The notes beneath the pieces were generated by a model that saw only the letters and a program-made list of their open reading frames with translations, was not told the DNA's origin and did not search any database. Positions 1-12,724 of a DNA stretch of 64,000 bases are shown piece after piece. How positions within the stretch are numbered: the first letter of the stretch is position 1; every line of letters begins with the position of its first letter. This DNA comes from Polychytrium aggregatum (lineage: Eukaryota; Chytridiomycota; Chytridiomycetes; Polychytriales): assembly GCF_025602895.1 (NCBI RefSeq), contig NW_026516207.1:992001-1056000 (forward strand), given 5' to 3'. Both the position numbers and the translations under genes were made by a program.

Positions 1-1
1 A

Positions 2-2074
2 CCTCCTGCGTTGCAGCAGCGAGCGCCCCTCAACATTTGCTGTGTGATCGATGTCTCGTACTCGATGAGCGATGAAGCATCTGTCACCAACGCCAACGGC
101 ATCAGAGAGAGCGACGGCCTCACCACTCTGGACATTGTCAAGCACGCCGTCAACACCATCATCCGCTCCCTCAACGAAAACGACACCATCAGCATCGTGT
201 CCTTCTCCAACACCGCCAGAGTCATTCTGGAGCCTACTCGAGTGACTCCCGAGAACCTGAATCACGCCCTCGCCAGGGTCGACGATCTCGACTACGAAAG
301 CAACACCAACCTCTGGGCGGGTCTGCACGCAGCCCTCGATGTGCTCAAAGCCCAGCAAAGCAACAACACGATCCCAGACTGCATCTCATCGATCGTTCTC
401 TTGACCGACGGCTGTCCCAACACGGAGCCGCCCCGCGGTCATATCCCAACCCTCCAAAACTACATCCGCACCAAGATGCGCGGCAACTTGAACGCCGTCC
501 TCAGCACCTATGGCTTTGGGTACAGCCTGCTCTCGGACCTGCTTGATGACATTGCCACGGTCGGAAACGGCTCGTACTCGTTCATCCCCGATGCCTCTTT
601 TGTTGGCACTACCTTCATCCATGCCGTTGCCAACTTGCTGGTCACTCGGACCATGAAGGCCAAGCTTACCGTCTCCTTTGGCGACCACAACCCCGTATCC
701 GAGACGCTCGATGTGTATGGCGTCATCCAGTCCGGCCAGAACCGCCATTTGATCAAAGAAAACTCACAGCTTGCCAAGGCAGCCAAGAACTCGATAGCAA
801 GGAGACCCAAGGCCCTGGTGAAGCTTGAAGTCGATGGCCATATTCGTGAGTTCGAGGTCAACATCGAGCAGATCTCCGAAACCGATGAGCTTTACGGGGT
901 GCAGCGTGCTCGTCTGGACGCCGTCAAGGCCATCGAGCGCGGTCTGGCCGCCCCTGGAACCGGCACCGCCATCATCAACGAGCTCATCACCAGGATCGCG
1001 ACCTCTCCCGTCGCCAATCATCAGCAGGTGGCTGCTCTCTTGAAGGACTTGCGCGGGCAAATCTCGCAAGCGTTCCAGCCTCAGTACATCGACAGATGGG
1101 GCAAGCATTTCCTGAGGTCCATCCGAAAGGCACATCTGTCCGAGCAATGCAACAATTTCAAGGATCCTGGCGTACAGGTCTACGGTGACGACTATTGCAA
1201 GGATATCATCAACGATATTGAAGATATATTCCTTCGAATCCCCCCGCCCGTCAACCAGCTCGCCGGTGGTGGCGCCGCCGCCGCAGCGCCAGCCAACCAG
1301 AACGCACTCCAACGAGGCGCCCCAGGTGGCAACAACCCTATTCCCAACATGCACGACGTTGTGGACCATGGGCCGGTGCCCTACAATGCCCAAGTAGTAG
1401 AAGGCAACGCACCTGGCGCCAATTATGCCGGCGCACATCAACCGACCCGTCCTGGCGCTGCTCAGGACCAGCAGTCTGATAATGTCCAGCGCCAACCGTA
1501 CATGTTTCGCTTCTTGGCCTCGGGCAATCCCTGCTTTGCTGAGGGTACACGGGTGCGCATGGCTGGCGCGGACACGACCTTCAAGCACATTGAAGATCTT
1601 GTCGCTGGCGATCAGCTCCACATCCCGGCCGCTGGTCAAGACACTTCCGATGCAAGATCAGCCACCGTCCTCTGCGTCATCAAGACACCGCAACTGCCGC
1701 TGCACAAGACGGCTCTAGTGAAGCTGGCTGACAAGGCTATCCTCACACCATGGCATCCTGTGTTGCTCCCTGGATCTGATATCTGGAGCTTCCCAAGCGA
1801 GCTTGCCGATACCCACTATTCGACCGAGTGTCCTGCGGTTTACAACCTGGTTCTGGATCAAGGACATGTCATCGAACTCGATGGCGGCATTCAGAGCGTA
1901 ACCCTTGCCCACGGCTTCTCGGGCGATATTCGAGAGCACCGCTACTTTGGATCGCAGCTCTGTCTTGAGAGCCTGCAGCAACTGGATGGGTTTGAGCAGG
2001 GCCGAGTTATCGTCCGCGGCATCCTGCGTGATGAAGACGGAAATGTCTGTGGATTCGATCGCGGCGAGCAATAA
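2..2074 (+). CDS. VWA-Hint domain protein, 5' partial
   Basis: The frame is open from the left edge with no credible ATG ahead of the VWA domain, so the 5' end lies outside the window. Numbering from the codon at position 11, residues 8-170 form a von Willebrand A domain: a MIDAS-type DVSYS (D14, S16, S18) and the strand VLLTDG near residue 130. A middle region (about 190-410) matches the position of the domain that links VWA and Hint in this family. A proline/alanine/asparagine-rich linker follows (about 420-495). Residues 505-660 look like a Hint (Hedgehog/intein) module: candidate nucleophile Cys508 in NPCFAEGT and a TPWH block (Thr579, His582). In intein-like folds these residues drive N-S acyl shift chemistry. 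No C-terminal extein or Asn is obvious, so autoprocessing activity is open. No introns are needed across the 2 kb, unlike most neighbours. Confidence 0.85.
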   Translation, partial: PPALQQRAPLNICCVIDVSYSMSDEASVTNANGIRESDGLTTLDIVKHAVNTIIRSLNENDTISIVSFSNTARVILEPTRVTPENLNHALARVDDLDYESNTNLWAGLHAALDVLKAQQSNNTIPDCISSIVLLTDGCPNTEPPRGHIPTLQNYIRTKMRGNLNAVLSTYGFGYSLLSDLLDDIATVGNGSYSFIPDASFVGTTFIHAVANLLVTRTMKAKLTVSFGDHNPVSETLDVYGVIQSGQNRHLIKENSQLAKAAKNSIARRPKALVKLEVDGHIREFEVNIEQISETDELYGVQRARLDAVKAIERGLAAPGTGTAIINELITRIATSPVANHQQVAALLKDLRGQISQAFQPQYIDRWGKHFLRSIRKAHLSEQCNNFKDPGVQVYGDDYCKDIINDIEDIFLRIPPPVNQLAGGGAAAAAPANQNALQRGAPGGNNPIPNMHDVVDHGPVPYNAQVVEGNAPGANYAGAHQPTRPGAAQDQQSDNVQRQPYMFRFLASGNPCFAEGTRVRMAGADTTFKHIEDLVAGDQLHIPAAGQDTSDARSATVLCVIKTPQLPLHKTALVKLADKAILTPWHPVLLPGSDIWSFPSELADTHYSTECPAVYNLVLDQGHVIELDGGIQSVTLAHGFSGDIREHRYFGSQLCLESLQQLDGFEQGRVIVRGILRDEDGNVCGFDRGEQ

Positions 2075-2601
2075 GCCAGATGAAAATGCAGCGCTTGGAG
2101 GCCCCAAGAGTACCGATGGGTATATCCGATATCCGATGCTGCGTTGTGGTGTGCTATGGCGTGTTGTGTTGAGAGATGGAGATGTGCGGCAAACATATAC
2201 ACCTTTTTTTTTTTTTCAGACACATGGGGGAAACTGCCCGATTTCAATCGAACGAGTAGTCTGCGATAGTCCACGTCCAACAGTTCCATTAGCAATAAAA
2301 ACCGATTACCTCGGCAACCATCGAATGACGACCGCGGACCGGTCTTTGGCCACCACAACCAAGCAGCGCGAGATGTAGAGATGTGGTCGATGATCAAAAA
2401 GATGGATGGCCCGTTTATTTCTATTCACTCATGGGTCTCAAACAAGGCTGCCCCGGCGGGTTCCCTGGGTTCCCTGGGTGCGGCGCCGATGCTGCGACAC
2501 CCCGCCGAGGATTCTTCAGAAGTTTGTGAGCGCACACCCTTCTTGCTCCGGATCGGGCAAGCTGTCGCCGCCAGGTTCAGCCCGCAGCCGTGTCCTCCAC
2601 T
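2075..2601. other. intergenic region
   Basis: This lies between the VWA-Hint stop codon and the helicase ATG. It holds an 11-12 nt T-run near 2207, which could be part of a 3' end. I see no conserved ORF. The short ORFs here overlap on several frames and resemble nothing I recognise. Confidence 0.5.
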
Positions 2602-5600
2602 ATGACCGAAGTCGATTCGTTTGCCGATACGCTCATCAAGTTGGTGCAAGAGGAGAAGCAGTGCGAAATCGAAGAGGTGGGGGCAATGCCCGTTGTCCAC
2701 AAGAGCTTCAAAAGCATCCATATGCGACACTGCCAGAGATTGCCGAGAGCCGGCAGCGCAATAGGCTTATCCGATGTGACGATGCCCGACAGGTCGCCTT
2801 TCTCAACTCCAAGTTTCCTGCGACGCTGCTGCAGCGATATGGCCTGGCTCTGCTGAACCTCAGAGTCTCAGGTAGTGATGCGGGCGATGTCTGCGATACG
2901 GGGGGCATCTCGGGCCATCCAGACATCTGCATATCTCTGTAGACATACCAACCTTCACAGCGATCTCTCAGCCGTCCAGACGACGGCTGCAGTGTGCGTC
3001 GGCCAATCCAGCCACCGGCCCGGCGAACAGCAAGCGCTGTCTCCTTTGTCGCTGCCGACAGACCAACTAAATCCTCGACATTCGGCATCCAGGACTGCGA
3101 ACGGGTCTTGGTGGAAAATGGTGGGCATGTCTACCGCCGTCTCGGCATATCATCCACGACCGTCCACACGTCCGATGCGTTGGGTCTGCGTTGCCCAATG
3201 GATCGCATCTTGACCTGCCGATTGTTACTGATCTGTCGGCGGATTTCCGCAGCATCGTTGACTTTGAGCCCGTTCAAGGAGGAGAATGCCGGCTCCCCCC
3301 TCACAAGTTCAGGTATAGATCCTGTCCCGATTGCAGTCAGTGCGAGAAGCTTCTGGCCAGGTCGACCGACGCAGCGTCCTTTCTCTCCATTTGCCACTGC
3401 CGCGAAATAGACCCGGCGACATTGTCGGCGTCGGCCAGCAAGCATCGAAGCAGAGCACCAAGAGTAGCTCCCAGAAGGGCGATAAAGAGCAGCCAGATAT
3501 CAACGCATCGGGAATTGTGAGTTGGTCAATCCTCCGCCGCAGGCCCGCCTTGGAATGAGCTGACGATCGACCGACGGCCGCCTCTGCATCGCTCAGGTCT
3601 ACAAGGTCCAGGACCAGAGGATCACCCTGGCTTTCACCGATGACTTTGATGTCGAGTTTGACAAATTCCGGATGTAGGCAGCAGGTCGATGGGCGCAATG
3701 GATCGCAGTGCTCGCTCCGAACAGATGGACGGACGGACGGTGAATGTATCTCGTTCTGACCATCTGGTTTGCTTCGCCGTTATTTGATTATTACTGGACG
3801 GGCTCTTGGGCCATACCTGTGCAATTAATCTCTCAACAACAGACTCAAGCTAGCCAACAACATCACATATGAGAGGTACCTGGCCTCGGATAACTGCACG
3901 CACAACAGTACAGTCCCAGAGCAACAACCACCACGCCGAACCGTTCCGCGACTCATTCCCACTACCTCCGCCCCACATCAGAATGACCGAAGCCATGAAA
4001 TATCTCAAGCGATGCTACGGGTCGGGATCGCAATCTGTGCCTTTGGTCAGGGTCCTGTTGGGTCTGCAAAAACCAGAGTTTCGGTCCCAGGTCGAGCGCT
4101 GCGAGTTCCTTGACGAGAATCTCAATGATTCGCAGAAAGAGGCCATCCAGTTTGCGATCTCTGCCGAGCATGTGGCACTCATTCACGGTCCTCCAGGTTT
4201 GTATGCCATGCCTCGTAGACATGGGCGATCGGTGTGGAAATGTACTTCTTTCCGTCCAGCCGCTCCCATCAGCCATCGGTCGATCAAATCAGCGGATATC
4301 ACATTGCGTCAGCCGGTCCGCTTTCGCTCCAGCTTCAATGGCATTGTCGCTCGGCTCTACATACTGTCAGCCATTTGGCTGTCGACACAATCTTGATGTG
4401 GTATTGGTCTACGGGGCGCTGGTTCCATCCTGATCTGGGGTTGCACGCTTCCATTCTACCACCCTCAATTGCAGGAACCGGAAAGACCATGACCTGTGTT
4501 GAAATCATCCGCCAGCTCGTCCAGCGTGGAGAGCGCATCTTGGTCTGCGGGCCCTCCAACATTGCCGTGGGTACGTCCGCATCATCGGTGTTCAAGTGTC
4601 GTTGTTGTGAATCTTGTCGAGAAGCAGCTAGAATCTCGTGGCGCTTCATCGTCCCACTCCAATTGGCATGAGCCGCTATCTCAAACTGCAAGTGCCCGCC
4701 CGGGGCATCGCTCGCCACTGCTCTGGGCCGCCGAATCTAACACTCATCGGCCCATAACTCTCAACGTGCTTGGCAGATAATCTGGTGGAAAGACTGGCCA
4801 AGTGTCGGGTCGATCTCGTGCGCATTGGCCACCCAGCTCGCATTCTGCCCACAGTCATGGAGCATGCGCTCGAGATCCGGATCAAGACATCCGACGAGGG
4901 CCGCATTGTCAACGATGTCCGCAGCGACATGGACAAGGCGTTCAGCTCGATCCAGAAGGCCAGAAACAGACAGGAGCGGCATGCTCTCTATCAAGAAGTC
5001 AAGGCGCTTCGGAGTGAGGCAAGTGCATGGCAGACGTGCTGGCTGTTTGGGCATGAGCGCGAGGGAGCGAAGGCTGGAGAGGGGGGGGGAGCAGCGTTGG
5101 TCTCTACATTGTAGCCACGCACTGCAGCTTTTCTTCTTGCCCTGGGTCTTGTAATTGAACGAGTGATCCATGGCATGCTCATCTCGTGGATGTGACCTCT
5201 GTTTCGACTCGCACAACACAGCTGAGGCAGCGCGAGCAGGTCGTCGTCACCACCACGATCCGAAACGCCAAAGTCGTGCTCTCCACCCTGAACGGGGCAG
5301 CCGGAAAGAACCTCCTTCACGAGGAGTTTGACACCGTCCTGATCGACGAGGCAACTCAGGCATTGGAGCCAGAATGCTGGATCGCCATCATGAAGGCCAA
5401 GCGAGTGATCCTGGCTGGCGACCATCTCCAACTGCCGGTGTGTATTTACTGGTCGGAGCATGCGTCGGCGTATCGGATGTCTCCGACAAGAGTCGAGATG
5501 CGTGTGTCTGTTCAGATGTGCAGTGCCACTGCCATTCGCCAGTGAGCAGCTGCGGATCGTTGGAAGAGGAAGAGGGGTGATAGCAGAGGCTAAACATGCG

Positions 5601-7050
5601 CTGGCTGTATCGCCTGCATCCTTTCGCATCCAGCCCACAGTCAAATCGCAGAAGAAGAAGGACGGCAAGAAGACCTCAAAGCCGGGCAAGCCATATGTCC
5701 CCACGTCCCTGGAAACCACGTTGTTTGATCGGATGCTGGATCTCTACGGCGACACGGTTAAACGGATGCTGACGGTGCAATACCGCATGGTAGGTGCGGC
5801 TGGAGCCAAGCAATGTGTTATCACCTGTATCTGAGCGATTGGATGTCGACGACATGAGTGTCATGACTTTCGAGGCTTCCACTACAATACTCTAGCGCTG
5901 TCGGCCGCGGACAACAGACTCATAGCTTACCTGGTTCATTGTTGGCTCGACTCTAGCACGAAGCAATTATGGGGTTCTCGTCAAAGGTGGGTTGGCAAGC
6001 TGCTGATGCTTGGGAGTGGTGCTGCAATGCACAAAGCCAGTGCACTGACAGGGTCGGCGATCGGTCCTCCGTCGTGGGAACAGGAGCTCTACAAAAGCAA
6101 GTTGGTTGCCGATCCAAGCGTCAAAGAAAGGCTGCTGATGGACCTAGACGACGTCGCGGAGACAGGTGTGTATCCTCGTCCCCGATCAATATGCCCGAGG
6201 CGGAGACGGGAACACTGCTGCCAAACAGGCAGTAAAGCCAACACCAGAAGTGAGGAGCGCATGTCTTTGGCCCTGACAAGCAGCGTCCCTTCCAGATGAG
6301 ACTTCGGTGCCTCTGGTCTTTATCGACACAGCGGGCTGTGCATTGTTTGAGCGAGTCGATGGCGGCAGCGACACAGGCGAAGGCAGCAATGGAGGCGGCC
6401 CTGGCAAGCTCCCCGATCTCTCGGGCGACTCCAAATTCAACGAAGGAGAGGCGCAGCTTGTGGTGAAGCATGTCGAAGGGCTTGTTCGGGCGGGTGTACC
6501 TGACACAGAGATTGCGGTCATCAGCCCCTACAATGCCCAAGTGAGCTACCTCAAGACGCTGCTCTCGGAAGCATACCCGGGCATGGAAATCGGATCAGGT
6601 TCGGATGCCGTCAAGAGCAGCTGTGACGAGAGGAGTGGAGAGGAGCCGATATTGGAAGGATGTCGGGGTATTGGAAGCCAGTGGATGGGCTGAAGATTCA
6701 CAGGCGGGCGGGATCATATCCATCGCGCTGGGCGGCGACAGTGTGACCCATTTCATGCACTCGGCCTGCTTCCTGCCTCACACATTGCTCGCTTCATCGG
6801 TTCGCTAGTGGATGGATTCCAAGGACGCGAGAAGGAAGCCGTCGTCATTTCGCTCGTGAGGAGCAACGATCAGCGAGAGGTTGGCTTCCTGAGCGAGCCC
6901 CGTCGGCTGAATGTGGCTCTAACTCGGCCCAAGCGACATCTGTGCGTTGTCGGCGATAGCGAAACACTCTCGATCAACCCGTTCTTGAAACGAATGGTGG
7001 CGTATCTGGAGGAGATAGCCGAGGTCCGTGTCCCAGAAATGTACGAATGA
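2602..7050 (+). CDS. IGHMBP2/Hcs1-type SF1 DNA/RNA helicase
   Basis: An Upf1-like superfamily 1 helicase (SMUBP-2; Hcs1 in yeast), split by about a dozen short introns. The start ATG at 2602 gives MTEVDSFADTLIKLVQEE, which fits the family N-terminus. Recognisable exons include one ending LALLNLRVSG (to about 2871), the beta-barrel region FEPVQGG...LPPHKF (about 3257-3310), PGDIVGVG (about 3405-3518), VYKVQDQRITLAF (3597-3674) and LKLANNITYER (3843-3876). From 3980 the motor domains begin. Walker A GPPGTGKT is split by an intron at about 4196-4474. Motif Ia/Ib region is GPSNIAV...NLVERLA, and motif II is VLIDEATQAL (about 5340). Later motifs are LAGDHLQLP, LTVQYRM, HEAIMGF, the VDTAG-like VFIDTAG, VISPYNAQ, VDGFQGREKEAVV (6807) and LNVALTRPKRHL. 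It stops after the second RecA domain; the R3H and AN1 domains of the animal protein are absent, as in Hcs1. Confidence 0.88.
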
Positions 7051-7062
7051 TCGACAGGGCGG

Positions 7063-7101
7063 CTGATGGAGGAGGAGGAGGAGGAGGAGGAGGAGGAGGA
7101 G
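7063..7101. repeat. (GGA)n microsatellite
   Basis: About 12 GGA triplets start 12 bases after the helicase stop codon, in its presumed 3' UTR. Confidence 0.9.
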
Positions 7102-7876
7102 GGGGCGATGACTGATTGTTGTGAATATGAGCGAGTCTGGTCCGTGTCTAAAGTCGCAACATGCAGAACAAAAGATGATGAACAACTGAGCTGGATAGAA
7201 TGAAGGCGAACGGGTGAAGCCAAGGGAGTGCTATGGGCATTTGTGATCAGCCCAGTGTCCATCCGGACCCAGATCTTGTCCTTGTCTACGGCTCGGTTCA
7301 GTCCTTAGCCCCCGATGAGAGAATCGCAAGGAAGAGGCAGTGCGTCGGACCTCGCAGGGGGGGAGGACAGCAACATTGTGGATCACCATACGCCACACAC
7401 ATTATACCGAAGAAAGCCAGACCACCTCGAATGACGACGTGAGCGCTATTTCGTTTGATGGGTGCTGTGTATTGAAGGGAGTGGGAAGCTCGCTGTGCTT
7501 CGTGGGTGTGGCCGCCCAGTTGGAGGCCGTACACCCGCCTCCGCATATCCGAAGCGGCATTTCCCGATTCGGGCGACCAAAGCACACAGTCCGTAATATG
7601 CAGTACGCTGCAGGAGGGGGGGGCTTGTCGATACCAACACCCTGGAGCCAGCAGATACACCCCCTTCGATGGATGGCGTGAGTCGGATGTCGATCAGATC
7701 TTTTCGTCTGTGGATTGGGGAGATGCCATGCGTTAGCAGTGCTTGGCTGGGATCTTGATGTCGCTTGTGTCGTCGGTGCGATAATAGTTGTTCCACGGGG
7801 GGAGGGAGAGTGAAGGGTCCCATACTGCTGGAGCCCTGTGGTCGACACATTGCCCAGCAGAGCACAGAGACAAGCA
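7102..7876. other. intergenic region between convergent genes
   Basis: This separates the 3' ends of the helicase (+) and RPT4 (-). I see no conserved protein and no RNA gene. The ORFs present are short and unsupported. Confidence 0.5.
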
Positions 7877-10415
<2,539 letters not shown>

Positions 10416-10591
10416 GATGGCAATATGGATGGAGCGGGCGGTGGACGGCGGGTGACGGCAAAGGACGGCAGCGATCTGGTTGATGCACGAAGGACGAGCA
10501 CGAGCAGCAACCGACGAGCGACTGGGTCGGTGGTGGTGGCCAGACGAGAGCGCCAGGGTACGGTTGGTCAGATGTCTACGGGCAAGCGACA

Positions 10592-10660
10592 AGGGTGGGT
10601 GGCTCGATCCGGAACAATGTAGATCGATCCAGGGAATGGGTGGCTCGATCCGGATGAGCG
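10592..10660. repeat. short direct repeat
   Basis: The phrase gggtggctcgatccgga occurs twice, about 46 bp apart, just upstream of RPT4. It abuts the degraded end of the Fanzor-element remnant. Confidence 0.7.
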
Positions 10661-10669
10661 TGACACATT

Positions 10670-11090
10670 CACTCAATGTGGGGGTGTGGTGCACTCACTC
10701 GACCCTCTGGACAACTCCATGGTGTATCGATATCAAGATGCTCGGGTGACTCGAGTCGCTCGGCCTCCGGGCACTGTGAGCACACCTGGGATGTGTTGAA
10801 CTCGTTCACCGAGCACACATGGATCTTGGAGACGGATCGGTCTGGTGGGTGTCTCTGGTGGTGGATGAACTGCTCGAAATACCGAGCGAACCAGAGTCTC
10901 CGTGGACTGGAAGCATATCCCTTCCCTTTCTTCCACGAGGCATTCCCAAAGGCAATCACCACCTCGGTCTCCTTGGATATACTTGCTTGGCCATGAATGC
11001 AATGAGTGGGTGGGTGTATTCAGGTTCCGGAAAAAAACACTGTCCTGGTTAAAAACGGGGGTGTCCCATTTTCGTTATGGGAACCGCGGT
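10670..11090 (-). mobile_element. deleted Fanzor-element copy A
   Basis: Read on the minus strand, this begins with a TA-flanked terminal repeat (TA at 11091-11092; GGGACACCC from 11067 inward). About 100 bp later it enters the C-terminal part of a Fanzor nuclease: VIAFGNASWKKGKGYASSPRR, then NEFNTSQVCSQC (first half of the zinc ribbon). The homology ends around LDID...SCPEGRV, before RuvC-III. Compared with the copy at 36.4 kb it has lost one G shortly after its ATG, shifting the frame. It is therefore not translatable as a nuclease. The inner end (near 10670) has no recognisable second terminal repeat. Confidence 0.8.
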
Positions 11091-11092
11091 TA

Positions 11093-12085
11093 AGTTGCGT
11101 CATATCATTCATCTGTTCGTCAACCGCACCAGCTCTCATGATCGACTTCCTGTCATTTATGGTGACCGTGCACGGGGTGCGCTCTTCAATCTTGTCCCAG
11201 AGCTTCTCCCTCCAGACAGTGTCGTAGGCCGCCTTGATGTCGAGGAACACCAGGGAGTACTCCTCGCCCGCCAGCTGGCGGTCCTTGATGAGCGTGTCCA
11301 GGCCAAAGATCTGGTCGAGGGTGCCTCGCTCGGCCCGGAATCCTCCTTGGGCAATGTCCATCAGTCCGAGTTTTCGGTTGAGCAACGGCAGCAGTGCTCG
11401 CTCAACAACCTTTCGGCAGACCTGGGTCAGTCCAATCGGCCTGTACATTGCGGGGTCGAGGGGCGATCCCTTGTTCTTGTAGACGGGATGGATCAGCACT
11501 GTGCTCCACTCAGTTGGGACCACGGACGCCTTGATGGCTGCTCCCATGAGGAGGTAGAGCCATATCGAGACTCTATGTGCGTTGGGCTGGAGCAGTTCGA
11601 TCTTGATCCTGTCCGACCCTGGGGCCTTCCTTCGTGGTGTTGTAATGATCGCCTCCTTGATTGCCCGTGGGCTGATTATGGGGAGCTCGTAGCTGGGGGG
11701 GAGTCGTCTCTCCTGGCTAGGGGTTTCAGGTTGTTTGGTTACATCAAACACGCTGTCATCGTCTTCGAGGTCAGCAGATACTTGAGGTCGCTCAGCGACA
11801 GGTTGAAGTCTCCCATCACGATAACTTGGGCACTGGACATCCGCGCGTACTTTTCAATTGACTGCACCGCTTGCGCAAACTCTTCGGTCTCCACCGGGCG
11901 GGGGATGTAATAGGTTCCGATGTATGTTCTGGTGTCGCACGCCACCACCAATTGTGGCAGACACCACATCGGACGACGAAGCCAGCATCGGCGAAGGTGT
12001 TTCGGATGACGACAGGGAGTCGCTCTGGTTCCCACACCGAGAGGTGCTGGCGCGACTAGAGCGACTCCGGCTGACTGACGACGAC
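11093..12085 (-). mobile_element. truncated LINE (non-LTR retrotransposon): EN and RT fragments
   Basis: On the minus strand, an apurinic-endonuclease-like fragment (about 12085-11760, with frame breaks) shows LPQLVVACDTRTYIGTYYIP and the motif VIVMGDFNLSL. It is followed, after loss of sequence, by a reverse transcriptase N-terminal half (11751-11100): APGSDRIKIELLQ, VYKNKGSPLDPAMYRPIGLT, GGFRAERGTLDQIF and the palm strand LVFLDIKAAYDTVW. The frame runs out at the terminal repeat of Fanzor-element copy A, before the YADD box, so the catalytic core is missing. This is a dead fragment. Confidence 0.8.
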
Positions 12086-12598
12086 TCAACAGACCTGAGC
12101 TCCGAAATGAGTTCGGTGCCAGACTGGGACCTGGATCTGGATAGAGATCTGGACTTTTCCTTCCTCACCAACATCGACGACGACCTGCCCAGCCACGGAT
12201 GGGACTGGGAGAGCGATCAGAGTGTCGACTTGCACTCGGACACAACACCAAGCATCGATCTGATCGACGATGCCGATCTGAGCCCGGACCTGGTCTCGGA
12301 CGACGACCTCGGACTCGGAGACACACCGTTCCCAACGACCAGCAGGAGAGGCAGCCCTCTCCCCACACCGAGCAGTGACAGAGCGACTGGGGCGCTCAGG
12401 GCCACGAGGCCACGACAGCGACCCCAACGAACAAAGCCGTGGATGGGCTTTGAGGAGCTCCCATGGCCAGAGAGAAAGGGTCCCCGAGTGGGACCTGGAG
12501 ACATGCGAGTTCCTCTGGGACCTCTTGGAGGAAGTGATCACCCCATGGTCCACCTTGTGGGCTGGAGAGTCGGCGAGAGCCGCAACAGGGGTGTGTGA
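11936..12598 (+). other. possible acidic Asp/Ser-rich ORF
   Basis: An open frame on the plus strand translates into an acidic, Asp/Ser-rich stretch (runs such as DWDLDLDRDLDFSF and DLSPDLVSDDDLGLGD), then a basic Pro/Arg-rich tail. Its first part overlaps the LINE endonuclease fragment on the other strand. It could be the 5' coding region of another retroelement in opposite orientation, or a chance frame in low-complexity DNA. No family is recognised. Confidence 0.25.
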
Positions 12599-12724
12599 GC
12601 CTACTTGTACGCCCACTGCCGGGTACCGCATGGTACTGATCGCCGGTTGTCTTGAATCAAGTCCCACCCATTGACTAACTGTATTCGATAGGATCCACTC
12701 TACAAATTGGGGGCAATGTCGTCA

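Noticed and set aside
764-1639. 291-codon minus-strand ORF
   Set aside because: Antisense to the VWA-Hint coding sequence.
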